Positions 27,201 to 29,554 of a DNA stretch of 29,554 nt are shown in pieces. The translations under genes were made by a program, and so were the position numbers. The notes under the pieces were generated by a model. That model was not told where the DNA came from. It did no database searches and worked only from the letters and a program-made list of their open reading frames with translations. Numbering within the stretch: the first letter of the stretch is position 1; the number at the start of each line of letters is the position of its first letter. This DNA is from Flavobacteriaceae bacterium TMED179 (lineage in GTDB: Bacteria > Bacteroidota > Bacteroidia > Flavobacteriales > Flavobacteriaceae): positions 207 through 29,760 of the forward strand of contig NHIC01000002.1 of assembly GCA_002169865.1 (NCBI GenBank), given 5' to 3'.

Positions 27201-27295
27201 ATACTTGGGATCCAGAAGTTGGAGAGGAAAGAATTGACAGTGGTGTTGCACCTTCTTCAAGTATGTGGGCCGTTGGAATAAGAGCTAACTTTTAA
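24227..27295 (+). CDS. SusC/RagA-like TonB-dependent outer-membrane transporter
   Basis: A 1022-residue SusC-family importer of oligosaccharides, powered by TonB and capped by the SusD protein encoded next. The long signal region ends near 'FVTAQ' (residue 37). A carboxypeptidase-regulatory-like domain (~38-112: GGTVVD..GVPLPGVNVVIKGT, FDGNFTI) follows. The TonB-interaction and plug region (~113-250) has the EIIVTGYG motif, QVRIRGRRSIS.SNDPLYVVDGIP, and LKDAAATAIYGSRGANGVIIITT. The remaining ~770 residues form the beta-barrel and end in an aromatic residue (Phe1022), as expected for outer-membrane barrel insertion. The length is normal for the family. It is followed after 19 bases by susD, so the two are cotranscribed. 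The substrate is presumably the sulfated glycan processed by the neighbouring enzymes. Confidence 0.97.
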   Translation: MNSIYLGNLKSHGKSLSLFKKSILSVLFLVGSFVTAQQSVGGTVVDPAGVPLPGVNVVIKGTDTGTSSDFDGNFTIEASDTDVLIFSFVGFKDQEVSVGDTTSFNISLEEEASFLDEIIVTGYGTQTRREVTASIIKVDSETIERVAAGSSIDAIKGQVAGVDITASGGRPGQSPQVRIRGRRSISASNDPLYVVDGIPVTSSVDGGAIFDIAPQDIESMEILKDAAATAIYGSRGANGVIIITTKRGKQGEKTQVSYSGYYGTTEVLNVPDMMNGEQYKQMRAEAFRKNSAGEFMYDGNVETDNYVLFDGEQALVDNYNAGADFDYIDAVLQNGSQQMHNISARGGTEKTAYNASIGYFLEEGVVPGMDYERMNARINLDHRINDMFKFGMSTTLTQATYNYGSNAVMNEALRQLPLGRPYLDDGVTPRMFTWNDGIATNPLAEIVPGAYIDERLSTRLFVPTYLQVNLNSDLTFTSTFGPDLRFVRRGEFRGAATNDNRLGPADAETESVREQGFTLENLLTYNKELGPGTLKVTLLQSIQEFTREAGKAEVQNLPFESQLWYNIGTAAVKGNLSSSLSEWQLQSYMGRVNYDINGKYLFQASMRGDGSSRLSEGNKWAYFPGVSVGWRINEESFMENAPFDELKLRLSYGEVGNTAISPYQTQGGLARTVYSWGGTNAYGYALSDIPNAELGWEISKTLDFGFDYSLMNGNITGSFDLYQTKTSDLILARNLPWTSGYESVFQNVGSTETNGIEFGINAVIIDNPEGFSFDVNMNISSYEEKITELALKDADGNPADDVGNEWFIGQPVRVFYDYQYGGIYQLSEAALAQSLESKLPGEIRRADTNGDSQITPADRVVLGSDVPDYFGGLTTNFSYGNWDLSAFFYFKQGQMIESNFHRSNNTLQGRYNNMNLDYWTPNNPGGYYPRPNIGNEGAVDGGLMVYFDGSYVKLRNLTLGHNFDPEVASSLGLSRLRAYIQGQNLWFSSDYDTWDPEVGEERIDSGVAPSSSMWAVGIRANF

Positions 27296-27314
27296 TTTAA
27301 AAATATTTTAAATC

Positions 27315-28976
27315 ATGAAAAAATTTAGATTTTTATTATCATTTTTCGCCATAGCTGCTTTCACTTCTTGTGAGGAATATCTGGACGAAAATAATATAGC
27401 TAACGTTACTGCATCTGGCTACTACACAACTGCAGCCGGATTAGAGGATGCTGTAAGTGCTACCTATGGTATCATGAAAGAATACTATGGTCCTGAAATT
27501 GGTTGGACTATGGGTGTCTTTGGTACTGATACATATCGCGCGGGAGCTGATGGAAGTCACAAGTATATGGGACGCTATGCCTCAGGTCATAATTCAGAGG
27601 CAAGATACATGCGTGATACTTGGAGGATATTCTACGAACAAGTAAATCAGGCCAATGCAGTTATTGCAAGGGCAGAGGGTGTAACTGATATGGACGCTTC
27701 TACAAAGACTCAAAGAATTGCAGAAGCTAGATTTCTTAGAGCTTTGGCTTATTTTAACTTGACTCGTCACTATGGTGACATCCATCTTTCTTTGGAGGAA
27801 ACTCAAGGTGTTGAGATAGAAGCTAATAAAACTTCTGCAAGCGAAATTTATTCTCAGGCAATTGTTCCTGATTTAGAATTTGCTATTGCGAATTTGGAAG
27901 ATAATCCAAGTGATTATGGTAGAGCTTCAATTCCTGCCGCTCAATTCCTATTGGCTAAGGCACTAATGACAAGAAGTTACAAATCTTTTGCAGTTGGTAC
28001 TGATGCATCTCAGGCTGAATCACTTATGTCAAGTGTAATTAGTAACCCGAGATTTGCGCTTTCGGATTCCTTTGGTGATCTTTGGTCAATAAATAATGAG
28101 GCAAATAGCGAGTTTATTTGGACGATTCAAAACTCGAAATCTCAAGTTGATGAGGGTCTTGATGGATACGGCCATAGGGGTCACTTGTATTTCTTAATGG
28201 AATATGATAAAAAACCTGCAATGACTCGTGATACTGAGAATGGAAGGCCTTGGAAAAGGTTCCGTCCAACTCCTTTTCTTATGTCCCTTTGGGATAGAAC
28301 CATGGACAGACGTTATGATGAAACATACAAGCATGTATGGTATGCTAACGTTGGAAATGATGGGGGCCCTAATGGTGTTCCAGTCAAGATTGGAGATACC
28401 GCTCTTTATATTCCAGGTCCTGGAGTTGACAAAAATGGTGTTGATCAAGATGGATATTGGAATGCTGCGAAGCAAGCTTCAGTTAATTTTGAAGTTTATA
28501 CCTCGGATGAGTGGGATCAAAGAACTTTCCCTTCACTGAATAAATGGATTGATAATACCCGTCCAAATAGACAGCATACGCAGGGACAAAGAGATTATGT
28601 TTTGATGAGACTTGCTGATGCTTATTTGATTAGAGCGGAAGCCAGACTCAAACAAGGAAATACCAGCGGAGCAGCGAGTGATATTAATGTTATTAGAACT
28701 AGAGCTGCTTGGGATGGTAAAGAGGCAGATATGCAAATTACTGCAGCTGATGTAGATGTCGATATGATTCTTGATGAGAGAGCACGAGAGTTAGTAGGTG
28801 AGAACCATAGATGGTTTGATCTTACCAGAATGGGTAAACTTGTTGAAAGAGTTCGACTTTACAATAGTGATGGACAGGCTAATATTCAGGACTACCATGT
28901 TGTAAGACCTATACCACTAAGTCAAATTGATAGAACATCTGGAGGATATGCTCAGAATCCAGGATATGCTCAGTAA
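27315..28976 (+). CDS. SusD/RagB-like outer-membrane glycan-binding lipoprotein (second copy)
   Basis: A 553-residue SusD-family lipoprotein, partner of the SusC encoded just upstream. The signal ends in the lipobox FTSC (Cys19), and the following Glu-Glu-Tyr-Leu-Asp-Glu is acidic, fitting export to the cell surface. Family blocks are AEARFLRALAYFNLTRHYGDIHL, a TPR-like central part, DYVLMRLADAYLIRAEARLKQGNTSGAASDINVIRTRA, and DERARELVGENHRWFDLTRMGKLVERV, with a C-terminal QNPGYAQ. It is 72 residues longer than the SusD at the left edge and clearly diverged from it, so the two import systems probably handle different oligosaccharides. A strong terminator follows. Confidence 0.97.
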   Translation: MKKFRFLLSFFAIAAFTSCEEYLDENNIANVTASGYYTTAAGLEDAVSATYGIMKEYYGPEIGWTMGVFGTDTYRAGADGSHKYMGRYASGHNSEARYMRDTWRIFYEQVNQANAVIARAEGVTDMDASTKTQRIAEARFLRALAYFNLTRHYGDIHLSLEETQGVEIEANKTSASEIYSQAIVPDLEFAIANLEDNPSDYGRASIPAAQFLLAKALMTRSYKSFAVGTDASQAESLMSSVISNPRFALSDSFGDLWSINNEANSEFIWTIQNSKSQVDEGLDGYGHRGHLYFLMEYDKKPAMTRDTENGRPWKRFRPTPFLMSLWDRTMDRRYDETYKHVWYANVGNDGGPNGVPVKIGDTALYIPGPGVDKNGVDQDGYWNAAKQASVNFEVYTSDEWDQRTFPSLNKWIDNTRPNRQHTQGQRDYVLMRLADAYLIRAEARLKQGNTSGAASDINVIRTRAAWDGKEADMQITAADVDVDMILDERARELVGENHRWFDLTRMGKLVERVRLYNSDGQANIQDYHVVRPIPLSQIDRTSGGYAQNPGYAQ

Positions 28977-28994
28977 TATTTGATTATTAAAATT

Positions 28995-29024
28995 AAAAAA
29001 CCGCCTTTTGGCGGTTTTTTTTTT
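28995..29024 (+). terminator. Rho-independent terminator after susCD
   Basis: CCGCC (29001-29005) and GGCGG (29010-29014) form the stem around a TTTT loop. Six A upstream and a run of ten T (29015-29024) downstream extend it. It starts about 20 bases after the susD stop and should end the susCD transcript. Confidence 0.92.
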
Positions 29025-29056
29025 ACTTCTGAAAACCTAATTTTTTAGTCATATGC

Positions 29057-29064
29057 TAACTTTA
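29057..29064 (+). promoter_or_regulatory. Weak candidate -7 element before the terminal GH105 gene
   Basis: TAACTTTA is one mismatch from TAnnTTTG and shares seven of eight bases with the element before susC. It lies 26 bases before the next ATG and after a strong terminator, where a promoter is needed. No -33 box is clear. Confidence 0.25.
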
Positions 29065-29090
29065 AATATTACTTTAATTAAAATAAAATC

Positions 29091-29554
29091 ATGAAAAATT
29101 TAATGACTCTAATTATATTTTTTGTTGGGCTGAACCTTATTGGTCAAAAAATTCAACCCTCAGAGGTAAAACAGCTTATGAAAAAAGTTGCTGACTGGCA
29201 AATTGAAAATCACGATAATTTAAAATACAGAGCTCAAAACAAAAGGCTATCTAGAGGCAAGCATGATATGTTAGATTGGACTAATGGTGCTCTCTATATT
29301 GGGATGTCTAAATGGGCATCTATGACAGATAATGAGAAATATTATAAGTGGCTTAAGGAAATTGGTGAAGCTCACGATTATAAACTTCACATGAGAGATG
29401 GCTATTTCGCAAGAGTATTTCATGCTGATGATCATGCTGTTGGTCAAACCTACTTCCATCTTTACAGAAAATATAAAGATGAAAAAATGATTAAACCAAC
29501 AATCAATCAATTTGATTTTATACTCTATCATCCATCTAAAACAAAAATGGATTG
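29091..29554 (+). CDS. GH105/GH88-type unsaturated uronyl hydrolase, 3' end beyond window
   Basis: An open frame of 154 codons running off the right edge. A signal peptide ends near 'LNLIGQ' (residue 19). The remainder matches the first half of a GH105 (rhamnogalacturonyl hydrolase YteR-like) barrel: DWTNGALYIGMSKWA (62-76), HADDHAVGQTYFHLY (111-125), and FDFILYHPSK leading towards the region where WWCDALFM would follow. Members hydrolyse the unsaturated uronic acid from lyase products. It is a second enzyme of this type beside the GH105-DUF1961 gene and keeps the canonical HADD motif, where the fusion has HADK. It comes after a strong terminator, so it probably starts a new transcript. Confidence 0.87.
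   Translation, partial: MKNLMTLIIFFVGLNLIGQKIQPSEVKQLMKKVADWQIENHDNLKYRAQNKRLSRGKHDMLDWTNGALYIGMSKWASMTDNEKYYKWLKEIGEAHDYKLHMRDGYFARVFHADDHAVGQTYFHLYRKYKDEKMIKPTINQFDFILYHPSKTKMD

Noticed and set aside
29271..29531. 86-codon antisense open frame near the right edge
   Set aside because: It lies opposite the conserved GH105 segment, which has clear family motifs on the + strand.

Overview
The window is AT-rich and every supported gene lies on the + strand. The genes are SusC/SusD pairs, exported sulfatases and polysaccharide-degrading enzymes, separated by short gaps or 1-4 base overlaps. Low G+C, SusCD pairs, lipoproteins with acidic residues after the Cys and a possible TAnnTTTG -7 element all point to Bacteroidota. 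A sulfatase load this dense suggests a marine member of the Flavobacteriia. That placement is inference; there is no rRNA or other marker here.

Layout. (1) 5-1450 is a SusD-like lipoprotein whose SusC partner should lie just upstream of the window. A strong hairpin terminator follows at 1471-1505. (2) 1573-23822 holds 14 tightly packed genes that look like one ~22 kb operon: sulfatase, exported enolase-superfamily protein, divergent GH92, Gfo/Idh/MocA oxidoreductase, three sulfatases, GH105-DUF1961 fusion, sulfatase, DUF4962-heparinase II/III lyase, sulfatase, PhoD-like phosphatase, and two more sulfatases. (3) 23823-24226 is a 404-base gap with two inverted repeats and a candidate promoter. 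(4) 24227-28976 is a second SusC/SusD pair, closed by a strong terminator at 28995-29024. (5) 29091 to the window end is the start of a second GH105-type gene, cut by the edge.

How it may work together (inference). The region reads as part of one, or two adjoining, polysaccharide utilization loci for a highly sulfated, uronate-containing glycan. SusCD complexes would bind and import oligosaccharides. Eight S1-type sulfatases, all with an intact C-x-P-x-R formylglycine motif, would strip distinct sulfate esters, possibly including an N-sulfate. The lyase would cut next to uronic acids and leave 4,5-unsaturated ends for the GH105 proteins. The GH92 protein would release an alpha-linked sugar, classically mannose. 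The PhoD-like protein hints at phosphate groups. The enolase-like and Gfo/Idh/MocA proteins would modify the released sugar. The mix of lyase, sulfamidase-like, iduronate-2-sulfatase-like and GH92-like proteins fits either a glycosaminoglycan-like polymer or a sulfated glucuronomannan. The sequence alone cannot decide between them.

I saw no tRNA, rRNA, CRISPR array, insertion sequence or integrase. The most unusual points are the divergent GH92 active site, the exported enolase-fold protein with an altered catalytic position, the PhoD-like gene inside a sulfatase operon, and a 10-G tract inside the first sulfatase.
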